Of a stretch of DNA of 64,000 nt, positions 1 to 8,804 are shown one piece after another. The position numbers and the translations under genes were made by a program. The notes under the pieces are model-generated. The model made no database searches, was not told where the DNA came from, and saw only the letters and a list, made by a program, of their open reading frames with translations. Location: NCBI GenBank assembly GCA_901538445.1, contig LR594584.1:339717-403716 (forward strand), given 5' to 3'. Source of the DNA: Gemmataceae bacterium. GTDB lineage: Bacteria > Planctomycetota > Planctomycetia > Gemmatales > Gemmataceae. Every line of letters begins with the position of its first letter. Within the stretch, counting starts at the first letter, position 1.

Positions 1-1
1 C

Positions 2-181
2 GACCAGATCCGGGCCGCGATGCGGTTCGTCTGGGAGCGGCTGAAGCTGGTCGTCGAGCCGAGCGGGGCGGTCGGCGTTGCCGTGGTGCTGTCCGATGAG
101 TTCCGGGCGCTCGCGAACATCGGTTCCGTTGGAATTGTCTTGAGCGGCGGGAACGTGAGCCTCGATAAGCTGTACTGGTGA
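2..181 (+). CDS. PLP-dependent threonine/serine dehydratase-like enzyme, C-terminal end only
   Basis: The window opens inside this gene, so only the last 59 residues and the stop are present. The fragment carries VVEPSGAVGVAV and then GIVLSGGNVSLDKLYW, the closing motifs of fold-type II PLP enzymes (threonine dehydratase, serine racemase and relatives), in which the SGGN glycine segment lies near the cofactor phosphate. The family is clear from these motifs. The substrate cannot be decided because the PLP lysine and the substrate loop lie outside the window. It ends 24 bases before the dihydrouridine synthase on the same strand, so the two may be co-transcribed. Confidence 0.75.
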   Translation, partial: DQIRAAMRFVWERLKLVVEPSGAVGVAVVLSDEFRALANIGSVGIVLSGGNVSLDKLYW

Positions 182-205
182 GCCCGCTCCGAGACGACCA
201 TTGCG

Positions 206-1210
206 ATGATCCAGCCAGACGTTCCCGCTCTCGTGCTCGCCCCGATGGAGGGGGTCACCGACGCGCCGATGCGGGCCGTTCAGGGGCTCACCGGCGCGTT
301 CACCTACGCCGTCACCGAGTTCCTGAGAGTCACGCAGACCGCCCTGCCCCGCGGCGTCGTCCTCCGGCACGTCCCCGAACTCCGCAACGGCTGCCGCACA
401 CGCACCGGCCTCCCCGTGCAGGTGCAACTCCTCGGCGGCGACGCCGGCCTGGTGGGCGAATCGGCGGCAGTTGCGGTTGAACTCGGCGCGACGGCGATCG
501 ACCTGAATTTCGGCTGCCCGGCCCCGACCGTGAACCGGCACGACGGCGGCGCGACGCTCCTGAAGTACCCGCACCGCATCCGCGAGATCGTTGCCGCCGT
601 GCGGGCGGCGGTGCCACGTGAGGTGCCCGTTTCGGCGAAGATGCGACTCGGGTGGGACCGGCTGGACCCGATCTTCGAGAACGCCGAGATGGCCGCACAG
701 GGCGGCGCGTCGTGGATCACCATCCACGGCCGCACCCGCACCGCCGGGTACGCGCCGCCGATCTTCTGGGCACCGATCGGGAAGGTCCGCGAGCGGCTCG
801 GCATCCCGGTCGTGGCCAACGGCGACATCTGGACCATCGCCGACTTCCGCCGGTGCCGCGAGGAGACGGGGTGCGTTCACTACATGCTCGGCCGGAGCGC
901 GCTCGCCAACCCGCACCTCCCCCGGCAGGCCGCGGCCGAGCTGAGCCTCGCGCCGCGCGAACCGGAGTGCGAGTTCGACGCTCCTGTTGACTGGCCCGCA
1001 CAGTTGCAGCGTCTGGTCGCGTGGTCGGAGGAGTTCCCCGACTGCCGCCCCGGTCGCGTGCTCGCCCGGCTCAAGCAGTGGCTGAGTATGGCCGCGAAGT
1101 TCGGGGCGTTCACGCGGTTCGACGCGATCAAGCGGGCCGAGAGCCTCGACGAGTTGTTCGCCGGGCTCGACGAGCGAGCCGCCGTGGGGTGCCTGTCCAC
1201 TTCAGGATGA
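206..1210 (+). CDS. dusC: tRNA-dihydrouridine synthase, DusC-like
   Basis: This flavoenzyme reduces specific uridines in tRNA D-loops to dihydrouridine. The 334-residue length is usual. An FMN-binding TIM barrel starts with LAPMEGVTDAPMR (residues 11-23), followed by VTEFLRV. The catalytic loop reads DLNFGCPAPTVNRHDGGA with the acid-base cysteine at residue 104, and SAKMRLGWD and VANGDIW follow. MEGV, the EF-RV pair and GGATLLK resemble E. coli DusC (which modifies U16) more than DusA or DusB, but that subclass is inferred from motif likeness only. The ATG at 206 is the first in frame and gives the complete N-terminal barrel strand. The Ntn hydrolase follows 27 bases downstream. Confidence 0.9.
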   Translation: MIQPDVPALVLAPMEGVTDAPMRAVQGLTGAFTYAVTEFLRVTQTALPRGVVLRHVPELRNGCRTRTGLPVQVQLLGGDAGLVGESAAVAVELGATAIDLNFGCPAPTVNRHDGGATLLKYPHRIREIVAAVRAAVPREVPVSAKMRLGWDRLDPIFENAEMAAQGGASWITIHGRTRTAGYAPPIFWAPIGKVRERLGIPVVANGDIWTIADFRRCREETGCVHYMLGRSALANPHLPRQAAAELSLAPREPECEFDAPVDWPAQLQRLVAWSEEFPDCRPGRVLARLKQWLSMAAKFGAFTRFDAIKRAESLDELFAGLDERAAVGCLSTSG

Positions 1211-1237
1211 TCGGACCCTCAACACCGGAGGCCCACC

Positions 1238-2203
1238 GTGCGAGTCACCACCGCCGACGGGTACAGCTACGAGCCCGCCCCCGCGGTCACCAACAAGCCG
1301 CCTTACCCGCCGGAACTCGCGGCCCGGTCCAAGAACTTCCTCGACGCGACGCTGACGCTGTTCCAACCCCTCGGGCCGGTCGCGAACATCGGCCGCGCCG
1401 CGTTCCACAAGTACCCGGTCCACGCGGCGCGAGCGACGTCTGCGGCCGCGGTGATGGGCGTCGATCCCGTGGACCTACTCACCGGGAACCTGTGCTACGA
1501 CATCCTCGCCGGCACCGTCGCGATGGGGTGCTCGACGCTCGCGCTCCCCGGCCCCGACGGCCCGGTCCTCGCCCGGAACATGGACTGGTTCCCCGCCGAG
1601 AAGATCGCCAAGGCGAGTTGCCTCGTGGCAGAGGACTTCGGCGTGAGCGCCGGGTTCCTCGGCGGGCTCGGGGCGGTCACCGGGCTCTCGAAGAACGGGT
1701 TCTGCGTGTGCATCAACGCGGCGTTCGGCGGCACCGACCCCGGCGGCTACCCGATGCTCTTGTTCCTGCGGCACGTCCTCGACACCGCACGGAACTTCGC
1801 TGACGCGCTCGGCATGGTTGAGGGCGAGCGCCTCATGTCGGGCGGTTTGGTCACGGTCGTGGGGACACGCAACGACGAACGGGCCGTCGTGGAGCGAATG
1901 CCATCGAAAGCGAGGGTCCGCCGGCCGAACGGGGACGAGCCGCTCGTGGCTACCAACCACTACCGCGAACTCGCCCCGCCGACCATTGTGTGCGACCGGT
2001 ACGCGTGCCTCGCCGAGTTCGCCGGCCGCCGCGACCCGATGGACCTGCTCACGGACCGCCGCGTCCTCCAGTCGATCACGGCCCAGCACGTCGTCATGTG
2101 CCCCGCGACGCAAGCGGCAGCGATGTACGTGCCGAGCCACCTGCTCCCCGACTCGGTACAAGAAACGGTCACCGCGGCCGACTTGTTCCAGTTCGCCGGG
2201 TGA
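1238..2203 (+). CDS. Acid ceramidase/NAAA-like N-terminal nucleophile hydrolase
   Basis: A 321-residue protein of the Ntn-hydrolase superfamily (acid ceramidase, N-acylethanolamine amidase, choloylglycine hydrolase). The diagnostic stretch is AMGCSTLALPGPDGPVLARN (from residue 96), followed by MDWFP. Cys98 corresponds to the nucleophile freed by autocatalytic cleavage in acid ceramidase, and the R-N-M-D that follows is the conserved substrate-site segment. No signal peptide is visible, so a cytoplasmic amidase or acyltransferase is as likely as a secreted lipid hydrolase. The start is GTG at 1238, chosen because a GGAG site lies about 8 bases upstream and no ATG is suitably placed. It follows dus closely on the same strand. 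Substrate unknown. Confidence 0.7.
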   Translation: MRVTTADGYSYEPAPAVTNKPPYPPELAARSKNFLDATLTLFQPLGPVANIGRAAFHKYPVHAARATSAAAVMGVDPVDLLTGNLCYDILAGTVAMGCSTLALPGPDGPVLARNMDWFPAEKIAKASCLVAEDFGVSAGFLGGLGAVTGLSKNGFCVCINAAFGGTDPGGYPMLLFLRHVLDTARNFADALGMVEGERLMSGGLVTVVGTRNDERAVVERMPSKARVRRPNGDEPLVATNHYRELAPPTIVCDRYACLAEFAGRRDPMDLLTDRRVLQSITAQHVVMCPATQAAAMYVPSHLLPDSVQETVTAADLFQFAG

Positions 2204-2317
2204 CCCGCAGCCGAGAGTGACTTCCGCCGGGCACGCGGCTTTGCTATTGTGAACTATGATGGCGGTGGGATCGTGTTCGGAACGGCCGTGCGGCCGTTCG
2301 GGTCAGGAGAAGGTGCG

Positions 2318-2848
2318 ATGGGCGTTCCGTCGGGGGAGATCATCGCGCGGCCCATGGTCGCGCGGGCGTGCGGGTGCGTGCAAGAGTTCCAGCACTACGC
2401 GGTCGACCGGTACCGCGAGCAGCGGAAGGCGAAGTTCCAGAAGACGCGGTGCCCGGCGTGCGTCGCGAAGCTCGTCGAGGAGCAGCGGCGGGCCGCCACG
2501 CTGCCGAAGAAGGGCGAGGCGTTCAAGGCGCTGCCGCCCGGTACCGAGATCACGATGAGCCGCCGCCCGGACAGCACCTGGGCCGGCACCCTCGTCGGTG
2601 ACGGAACCAAAGTCGAGGCGACCGGCGAGGGGCCGCAGGGCGTGACGCTCGCCCTGGCGCGGGCGTGGCTCATGGCCCGCGGGCTGTGGGACGAGGCCGC
2701 GGCGGCCGCGGCCGATTCGAAGCCGCCGATCCAGCCGATCCCGACGGTCCTTCCCCACGCCGTCGTGCCCACGCCCCCGAAGTCTGCGGCCAAACCCGCG
2801 GCCCCAAAGCCCGCCCCGGCCCCCAAGCCCGCGGCGAAGCCGAGCTGA
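2318..2848 (+). CDS. Hypothetical protein with two Cys pairs and a Pro/Ala/Lys-rich tail
   Basis: A 176-residue protein that I do not recognise. Residues about 15-55 hold a CGC pair and a CPAC pair separated by a basic, Gln-rich helix, suggesting a small zinc- or nucleic-acid-binding module. The middle (EITMSRRPDSTWAGTLVGDG) looks like a small beta domain. The last 45 residues are almost only Pro, Ala and Lys, a disordered linker-like tail. The ATG at 2318 is preferred because AGGAGAAGG lies 5 bases upstream; an upstream in-frame GTG at 2249 lacks such a site. It converges with queC. Confidence 0.65.
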   Translation: MGVPSGEIIARPMVARACGCVQEFQHYAVDRYREQRKAKFQKTRCPACVAKLVEEQRRAATLPKKGEAFKALPPGTEITMSRRPDSTWAGTLVGDGTKVEATGEGPQGVTLALARAWLMARGLWDEAAAAAADSKPPIQPIPTVLPHAVVPTPPKSAAKPAAPKPAPAPKPAAKPS

Positions 2849-2882
2849 CGAACCGCCTCGGGGTCCGCCCGCCCCGGTCGCC

Positions 2883-3566
2883 TCACTGGTACGCCGTCGG
2901 GTCCGGCACCCCCGCCTCGTCGAACCCCCTGGCCCGCAGCACGCACGAGTCGCACCGCCCGCACGCCCGCCCCTCCCCGTCCGGGTCGTAACAACTCAGC
3001 GTCAGCGCGTGGTCCACGCCGAGCCGCGTCCCTTCGCGGATGATCTCGGCCTTCGTCATCTTCAGTAGCGGCGAGTGGACCCGGAACCGGCCCGCGCCCT
3101 CGGTCCCCGCCCGCGTCGCCAGGTTCGCAAGGTTTTCGAACGCCGTTAGGAACTCGGGCCGGCAGTCCGGGTAGCCCGAGTAGTCGAGCACGTTGGCCCC
3201 GATGAAGAGGTCGAACGCGCCGACAGTTTCGGCGTACCCCAGTGCCAGGCCGAGCAGGATCGTGTTCCGGGCGGGAACGTAGGTGACCGGCACGCCGCGG
3301 CCCATCTCGTCGGCCGTCCGGCCCTTCGGCACTTCGAGGTCGGCCGTGAGCGCCGACCCGCCGATGGCCCGCAGGTCGAGCACCACGACGCGGTGGTCGG
3401 CGACGCCGAGCGCATGCGCCACGGCAACGGCGCGCCGCAACTCGACGCGGTGCCGCTGCCCGTAATCGACGCTCAGGGCGTAAGTGGTAAAGCCCTGGGA
3501 CTTGGCGACGGCGAGGGCGGTGGTGCTGTCGAGCCCGCCGCTGAGGAGTACGACCGCTTTGGACAT
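2883..3566 (-). CDS. queC: 7-cyano-7-deazaguanine (preQ0) synthase QueC
   Basis: ATP-dependent conversion of 7-carboxy-7-deazaguanine to preQ0 in the queuosine tRNA-modification pathway. The 227-residue protein begins [18 protein letters not shown], with the PP-loop SGGLDST at residues 8-14. It carries [20 protein letters not shown] and, near the end, a zinc site made of LSCYDP followed by CGRCDSC. All are QueC hallmarks and the length is typical. An in-frame ATG 13 codons further upstream lies in the palindromic repeat region, so the ATG at 3566 is preferred. No other queuosine genes are in the window. Confidence 0.95.
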   Translation of the reverse strand: MSKAVVLLSGGLDSTTALAVAKSQGFTTYALSVDYGQRHRVELRRAVAVAHALGVADHRVVVLDLRAIGGSALTADLEVPKGRTADEMGRGVPVTYVPARNTILLGLALGYAETVGAFDLFIGANVLDYSGYPDCRPEFLTAFENLANLATRAGTEGAGRFRVHSPLLKMTKAEIIREGTRLGVDHALTLSCYDPDGEGRACGRCDSCVLRARGFDEAGVPDPTAYQ

Positions 3567-3582
3567 GCTGTGGCCCGTCAGA

Positions 3583-3696
3583 GTCAGAGGACAGAGATCA
3601 GACACCAGTTTAGCGGCCGCCCTTCCCGAGCGGCACGCGGACCCGCTGAGTCAGCGACGCGACTGGGGCAATCCGATCTGATTTGTGTCCTCTGAC
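3583..3696. repeat. Intergenic inverted repeat, AGAGGACAGA family
   Basis: The 20-base arms at 3583-3602 and 3677-3696 are complementary at 18 of 20 positions. They enclose about 74 bases between queC and the FHA gene. The arm core AGAGGACAGA recurs as the arm of a second inverted repeat at 56817-56893. The element lies in the leader region of queC and just past the 3' end of the FHA gene, both on the minus strand, so it could end transcription or be a dispersed palindromic element. Confidence 0.6.
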
Positions 3697-3725
3697 CTCT
3701 GGGGCCGAAGGCCTCTGGGCTGCGG

Positions 3726-4490
3726 TCAGGCGAAGACGAGCTTCATCTGCACGGTGCCGATCTGGACAACGTCGCCGGGCTTGAGTTGCCGCGGTTGCTT
3801 GGGCGGGAGCCGGGTGCCGTTCACCCACGTCCCGTTGAGGCTGTTCAGGTCCTCAACGGCGACCACGCCCCGCTCGAAGTGGATGATCGCGTGCTGCCGT
3901 GAGCACCAGATCTGTTCGAGCGACTCCTGGCTCATCAGGTCGATGTCGACGGGCTTGTCGGCGAACCGGCCGACCATGTTCCGCCCCTCGTAGATCGGGT
4001 ACTCCACGTTGATGCGGGTGCCCCGGAGCACAACGAGCTTGGGCTTGATCTGCGGCGCGTCGGGGACCGGCTGGAGCGCCTCGTCCGCGCGGGCGGTCGC
4101 CGGAATGGTCACCGCGAGGTTCTGTTGCGGGTCGTTCATCGGGTGTCCCGGGAGGCCTGGGAGTGCGGGGGCCGTGCCTTGCGATTTGCGTTGGTCGCGG
4201 GCGACCGGGCCGCGGCGAACGGGGGGCGGCGTCACCTCCAACCCGTAGCGCCCGTCGCGGGCCAGTTTGCTCGACCGGGGCTCGTCGAGCAGCAGCGTTT
4301 TCGGTGCCGCCCCGGCGGGCCGGCCCGGTTCCGTCACGGGGGCCGGTTCGTTGATGGGCTCGACCATCGGGGCCGGGAGCCCGGCGGCTCGGGCGAGCGC
4401 CGAGAGGCTCGTTAACAGGTTCGCCCCGCACCGCCCACAGGTGGTCGCAGCGTCGGGGTTCGCGAACTGGCAGGTCTGACAAGTTGCCAT
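3726..4490 (-). CDS. FHA-domain protein with N-terminal zinc ribbon
   Basis: A 254-residue soluble protein. It opens with a zinc ribbon (CQTC at residues 4-7 and CGRCG at 18-22), followed by a long Pro-rich linker to about residue 150. The C-terminal FHA domain has the signature pieces GRNMVGRF, the SRQHAII core with the phosphothreonine-contacting Ser-Arg and His, and LNSLNGTWVNGTRL. FHA domains bind phosphothreonine peptides, so it probably reads out Hanks-type kinases such as the one at 42857-44296; that link is inference. The start ATG at 4490 gives the full zinc ribbon. Confidence 0.85.
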   Translation of the reverse strand: MATCQTCQFANPDAATTCGRCGANLLTSLSALARAAGLPAPMVEPINEPAPVTEPGRPAGAAPKTLLLDEPRSSKLARDGRYGLEVTPPPVRRGPVARDQRKSQGTAPALPGLPGHPMNDPQQNLAVTIPATARADEALQPVPDAPQIKPKLVVLRGTRINVEYPIYEGRNMVGRFADKPVDIDLMSQESLEQIWCSRQHAIIHFERGVVAVEDLNSLNGTWVNGTRLPPKQPRQLKPGDVVQIGTVQMKLVFA

Positions 4491-4668
4491 CGCACGCGGC
4501 CCTTCAACACGGGGCGAGTTGCCGGGGAGAATGTCCGATTTGCGAGTAAGTGTAGCTCACGAAATCCCGGCGACCGAAATCCTTGCACGTCGCGCGCGGA
4601 AAGCGGACATCTCCTGGGATGGAAATTCCACTCCTGAATTCCTCTCCTGCCAGACAGTTACCGCCAAG

Positions 4669-4989
4669 TTAACCGAGCACTCGGTGGACTTCAAGGGTTA
4701 CCTCGCCGACTGACTCGTTCGATGTGACCGAGAATCCGACAGTGTTCCGCGGGCCCCCGTTCCGCGTGATGTCGAGGCGGAACGGGCCCCGCGCGAGAAT
4801 AGTCGCGACGACCTCGTCGTTGAGCCGGATCTCGGCAGGCCCGGGGAGATCGTCGCAGACGAGCCAGACGCGTTCGTCGGGGTCGAGTGTGCGGGGCCAG
4901 CCGAAGTGACGGGTGTGGACGGTGCGGTCGCCCTCGCGGACCGCAATCCAGGCACCTCGGAGACGGATGGTGTGGACGGGGTCACTCAT
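4669..4989 (-). CDS. Small conserved-looking hypothetical protein, beta-rich
   Basis: A 106-residue protein starting MSDPVHTIRLRGAWIAV. It is rich in alternating hydrophobic residues with Trp and Pro turns (RHFGWPRTL, VWLVCDDLPG, AEIRLNDEVV), a pattern like a jelly-roll domain such as the galactose-binding-like domain of glycoside hydrolases. The match is by look only; I cannot name the family. There is no signal peptide or membrane segment. The ATG at 4989 is chosen over one 25 codons upstream because that extension has a different composition. It lies downstream of the lipoprotein gene on the same strand. Confidence 0.55.
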   Translation of the reverse strand: MSDPVHTIRLRGAWIAVREGDRTVHTRHFGWPRTLDPDERVWLVCDDLPGPAEIRLNDEVVATILARGPFRLDITRNGGPRNTVGFSVTSNESVGEVTLEVHRVLG

Positions 4990-5117
4990 CAGAAACGCCG
5001 CGTGGACAGTTGTCAGGTCGAACCCGCTGCCTGTGGCTGACGCATGGGAAACATACGGCTCCATTCACGCAGTGGGAGGCAATAACCGACGGCACTGCTC
5101 GGTCATCTGCCGATCGT

Positions 5118-6686
5118 TTACCGCTCCCGCCCGTTGCCGGCGTCCACGAACGCCCGGTACTTGTGCGCCCGGGCGATGGGCTGATCCTGGTACTCCAGCA
5201 GCCCCCACGAGCCCCACTTCGACGGGGCCGTGACGTAGTTGAAGAAGACGTAGAGATCGCCGCCGGCGTCGGCCCAGTGCTTCAGGTGCTTGCGGTACAT
5301 GGCGTACATGCGGGGGTCGCGGTTCGCGGCCTGGAACAGCTTGGCCAACTCCTCGTTGTTCTCCGCCCCGCTGTGGCCCACGAGGTGCTGCCCGCCCTCG
5401 TAGGCGATCAGCCGCAGGCCGAACTTCCCGGCGAGTTCAGCCTGCTGACGGACTGCGTCGCGGTTCTTCCCGTCGATCTCCTTCTCTAGCCCGTCCAGCA
5501 GTTGCGCCGGGGTCAACTTCAGGGTCGCCGCGGTCGCCTTGGGGTCGCCGGTCTCGTGCCCGAAGTACGGCGCGACCGACAGCGCGTCGGCGTGCTCGTG
5601 AGCCTTCTTCCAGGTGAGGATTTGCTCGGTGAGCCAGGGCACGTCGTTCTGCGACGCGAGCACCCGTACGAGCCGCTCGCGGCCGAACTCTTCTTCCCAG
5701 ATCTTCATCACCTCGACCGACCGCTCGGCGTAGAACCGCGCGTGGTCGGGTTCGCCCAGTTTGCGGGCCTTGCCCTGCTCCTGCGCCCACTTCGTCTGGT
5801 CGAACATCCAGTTCCACACCTCGTTGCTGTACTCGACGTACACGGTGCGGGCCGGGTCGAGTTTCGCCTTCACCAGCTTCGCAAACTGGCGGACGAAGTC
5901 GTCGTCGGCCTGGTGGGGCATGCAGAACCACGGGTCGACCTTCGCAGTGTTCGCGAGTGCGACCATCACTTCCACCGGCACGCCGCGATCGGTCGCGTAG
6001 GTCGGGTCGTCGGGCTTCGGGCGGTCCGCCCACTTGCTCAGGGTGCTGTTGTTGGTCCGCTGCCAGTCCATGAACCGCACGACCTTGGCCGGTTTGAGCC
6101 GCTCGAGGAACAGAGGGTGGAACGGCGACTTCGCGTTCTCGAACCCCGGCATCCAGACGTGAAAGTCCCGGACCGGGTCGGCCGCCTTGCTCGCGTTCAA
6201 GTCAATCTGAATTCCCTCCTGCCCCGGCTTGACGTCGAACACCGTGCGGTTCTTCGCCTTCGCGAGGACCTGGGTCACGTCGTACCGACTGATGTCCACC
6301 TCGCCGGTGCCCTTCCAGGTCGCGACGTACTTCCCGGGCGGGTAGTGCCCTTCGAGTTCGCGGAGGACGAGGGTCCACGCCGGCTTCCCGGGGGCGGGCA
6401 GCGGGTTGCCGTCCTTGTCGAAGGCGATGTCGCCGCCGCCCTCGGCGTTCCACGCTCGCGCCCCCTTGAAGGCATCCACAAACGCCCACTCGCGCGACCA
6501 GTCCTGCACCGCGGCGAGGTTCAGCCCCACGCGCAGTGGACCTGCGGCCTTCGGTCGCGCGGGCGGAGTGCCGGGCTCCTTGGCAGGGGATTGCTCGCCG
6601 GGCGCGGCCGGAATCACGCTCGCAGCGCACCCCGACATCGCCGCCACCAAGAGCAGCAGCCAAAAGAGCCGGCTCGGAACTGCCAT
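5118..6686 (-). CDS. Lipoprotein with glycoside-hydrolase-like fold
   Basis: A 522-residue exported lipoprotein. The N-terminus has a basic residue, a run of leucines and the lipobox MSGC with the lipidated cysteine at residue 20, followed by a Pro-rich spacer. The mature part begins GLNLAAVQDWSREWAFVDAF, typical of GH-A clan cellulase-like proteins, and includes RFMDWQRTNNS, VYVEYSNEVWNW (Glu at NEVW placed like the acid-base) and LIAYEGGQHLV (Glu placed like the nucleophile). These point to a retaining TIM-barrel glycosidase or a carbohydrate-binding relative on the envelope. Family number and substrate cannot be given. The ATG at 6686 is the start that yields the lipoprotein signal. Confidence 0.7.
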   Translation of the reverse strand: MAVPSRLFWLLLLVAAMSGCAASVIPAAPGEQSPAKEPGTPPARPKAAGPLRVGLNLAAVQDWSREWAFVDAFKGARAWNAEGGGDIAFDKDGNPLPAPGKPAWTLVLRELEGHYPPGKYVATWKGTGEVDISRYDVTQVLAKAKNRTVFDVKPGQEGIQIDLNASKAADPVRDFHVWMPGFENAKSPFHPLFLERLKPAKVVRFMDWQRTNNSTLSKWADRPKPDDPTYATDRGVPVEVMVALANTAKVDPWFCMPHQADDDFVRQFAKLVKAKLDPARTVYVEYSNEVWNWMFDQTKWAQEQGKARKLGEPDHARFYAERSVEVMKIWEEEFGRERLVRVLASQNDVPWLTEQILTWKKAHEHADALSVAPYFGHETGDPKATAATLKLTPAQLLDGLEKEIDGKNRDAVRQQAELAGKFGLRLIAYEGGQHLVGHSGAENNEELAKLFQAANRDPRMYAMYRKHLKHWADAGGDLYVFFNYVTAPSKWGSWGLLEYQDQPIARAHKYRAFVDAGNGRER

Positions 6687-6772
6687 CTGACACCTTCGCG
6701 CCTGATCGGGTGGGGGGCACCCATGTGCCGCTGTGAGGCGCACATGTGGTGCAAGTACCGGGCCGCGAGGCG

Positions 6773-7588
6773 TCACCCCCCGTGCGCACGAAGCAGGAGG
6801 AACTCGACGAGCCAGCCGAGGAGGTTCAGGCTGGTGTCGCGGCTGTCGGCCGACGGTGCGAACTCCGAAATCGACACGCCGACGACCCTGTCGGACCACG
6901 CGGCGTCGAGTAGCTTGAGGAAGGTCGGCCCGGCGAGGCCGAACGGCAGGGGTTGCAGCACCGCCGGCATCGCGGCCGGGTCGAAGGCGTCGGCGTCGAT
7001 GTCGATCCACACGCGGTTCGCGGTCGCGGTCGCGGCCCGGAGCTGCTCGGCGATGCGGTCGGCGTTCGTTGCGACGTCGTGCGCGGAATGCACCGCCTCA
7101 AAGGTGACGGCGAGCCCCGCGGGCGTCAGGAACAAGTCGCGGTGCCCGACGTTCACGATCCGCGGCAGCGGGCCGTCGACGTGGTACAAGAAGTTGCCGT
7201 GCGACAGTTCGGTCGTCGTGTCGTGGAAGTCGTACACGTCGAGGTGCGCGTCGAACTGGACCACGCAGTCGCCGCGGCCGAGTTCGTCGTACACCGGCAG
7301 CACGCTGAGGTGATTGCCGCCGAGCCACAGGTGGAAGTCGCCGGCCTTGAGCGCCCGGCGGGCCGCCTCGCGGCCGGTCTTGCGCCACGCCCGGACCCGC
7401 GCCACGGTCTCGAACGCGAACTCCTGCACGTCGACGTTCCCGCGGAGGCAGTCGGCGCGGCACGGGCGGGTCTCGGCCTCGGTGTCGTCGAGGATCTCGC
7501 GGACCGCGTCCCCGAGCGCCTGCGCGCCGGCCCCCGTCCCGGCACTGCCGAACAAGTCGAACGGGAACACGGTGACGGACGTGCGCAT
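6773..7588 (-). CDS. Arginase/agmatinase/formimidoylglutamase family hydrolase
   Basis: A 271-residue binuclear-manganese ureohydrolase. The metal ligands are visible: His93 in GGNHLS, Asp113, His115 and Asp117 in QFDAHLDVYDF, and the pair of aspartates in WIDIDADAFDP. GGNHLS replaces the usual GGDHS. The C-terminal VVGVSISEFAPSAD matches the family's closing strand. Substrate (arginine, agmatine, formiminoglutamate or guanidinobutyrate) is not decided by these motifs, and no polyamine or histidine-degradation gene is next to it. The start ATG at 7588 leaves 79 bases to the divergent M24-like gene. Confidence 0.85.
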   Translation of the reverse strand: MRTSVTVFPFDLFGSAGTGAGAQALGDAVREILDDTEAETRPCRADCLRGNVDVQEFAFETVARVRAWRKTGREAARRALKAGDFHLWLGGNHLSVLPVYDELGRGDCVVQFDAHLDVYDFHDTTTELSHGNFLYHVDGPLPRIVNVGHRDLFLTPAGLAVTFEAVHSAHDVATNADRIAEQLRAATATANRVWIDIDADAFDPAAMPAVLQPLPFGLAGPTFLKLLDAAWSDRVVGVSISEFAPSADSRDTSLNLLGWLVEFLLLRAHGG

Positions 7589-7667
7589 CGGGGCGGGTCT
7601 CTCTGGTTGGCGGGTCGGGTGTCGTTCTATCATCACGGTGTGCGCGCGACGCGCCCGAGAGCCCCCC

Positions 7668-8786
7668 ATGCCGCTCAGCCCTGCCGACCGCCGCGCCGAC
7701 ATCGACGCCAAGCAGGCCGCGCTCCTGCCGGTCCTCCGCTCGCTCGGGGTGGACACCCTCGCGCTGTTCATGCCGGCGCACGTCGCGTGGTTCACCGCCG
7801 GGATGAACGTGCCCGGCCTGATTCCCGACACCGAGCGGCCCGGGGTGTACACGAACGGCCAGAGCCGGTGGCTGGTCTGCTCGAACGCCGACTCGCAGCG
7901 GCTGTTCGACGAGGAACTCGACGGCCTCGGGTTCCAGCTCAAGGAGTGGCACTGGGAGGCCGGCCGGTCCGACTTCCTCGCGTACCTCACCGACGGGGCG
8001 CGGGTCGCCGCCGACCGCCCGTTCCCCGGCATCCCGCTCGCGAACGAGCACCTGCGGCCGCTGCTGCGCGTGCTCACCCCGTTCGAGCAACTCCAGTACC
8101 GCGACCTCGGCGCGCTCGTCGCAGAAGCCGTGGAAACGACGGCCCGCGCGTTCGCCCATGGGCGGACCGAGCAGGAGGTCGCCGCGCAGGTCGGGCACCG
8201 GCTCCTGCACCACGGGGTCGAGCCGGTCGCGCTGAGCGTGACGGCCGACGGCCGCGGGGCGAAGTACCGCCGCGCCGGGGCCGGGCCGCACCCGGTCACG
8301 CGGACCGCGGTGGTCCAGGCGACCGGCTCGCGCGACGGCCTGTTCGTCACCTGCTCCCGCACGGTCAGCTTCGGACCGGTGCCGCCCGACTTCGCGGCCG
8401 CGCACGACCTCGCGGTCAAGCAGGCCGGGTCGTACCGCTCCTGGACCAAGCCGAACAAGACGATGGGGGCGATCGGCGTCGCGGGCCGCGCGGTCCTCGG
8501 GGGCGGCCCGTTCGAGTTCGACTACCGGCTGAGCCCGCCGGGGTACGGGGCCGGGCGGTTCGCCGCCGAGTTCCTCGGCCGGCCCGGGGCCGAGGAGGTG
8601 CTCGCCGCCGGCAACGCCGTCGTGTGGCAGCCCCGGGTCGGCCCCGCGGCCGTCGTCGATACACTACTGGTCACCGACGCCGAGCCGGCCGCCGTCACCC
8701 CGCCGGGGGAGTGGCCGGTGAAGCGCGTCGTCGTCCGCGGCGGGCCGCCGCAGGACATCGCGGACGTGCTCGTACGCGACGTGTAA
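7668..8786 (+). CDS. M24-family (Xaa-Pro peptidase-like) protein lacking the metal ligands
   Basis: A 372-residue protein with the two-domain layout of creatinase/Xaa-Pro aminopeptidase. The N-terminal domain (to about residue 140) contains LALFMPAHVAWFTAGMN, and a C-terminal pita-bread-like domain follows. Where active members have D-x(10)-D, H, E, E ligands, this one reads VTCSRTVSFG and AVVWQPRVG, so both Asp and the last Glu (here Gln) are absent. It is probably not a dinuclear metallopeptidase and may be a binding protein or use another chemistry. ATG at 7668 is the first in-frame start after the divergent arginase-like gene. Confidence 0.65.
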   Translation: MPLSPADRRADIDAKQAALLPVLRSLGVDTLALFMPAHVAWFTAGMNVPGLIPDTERPGVYTNGQSRWLVCSNADSQRLFDEELDGLGFQLKEWHWEAGRSDFLAYLTDGARVAADRPFPGIPLANEHLRPLLRVLTPFEQLQYRDLGALVAEAVETTARAFAHGRTEQEVAAQVGHRLLHHGVEPVALSVTADGRGAKYRRAGAGPHPVTRTAVVQATGSRDGLFVTCSRTVSFGPVPPDFAAAHDLAVKQAGSYRSWTKPNKTMGAIGVAGRAVLGGGPFEFDYRLSPPGYGAGRFAAEFLGRPGAEEVLAAGNAVVWQPRVGPAAVVDTLLVTDAEPAAVTPPGEWPVKRVVVRGGPPQDIADVLVRDV

Positions 8787-8804
8787 CACCCCGGGGAGAC
8801 TTCC

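Noticed and set aside
2883..3605. preQ1 riboswitch upstream of queC
   Set aside because: The leader contains the AGAGGACAGA inverted repeat but no preQ1-type pseudoknot sequence that I can recognise.
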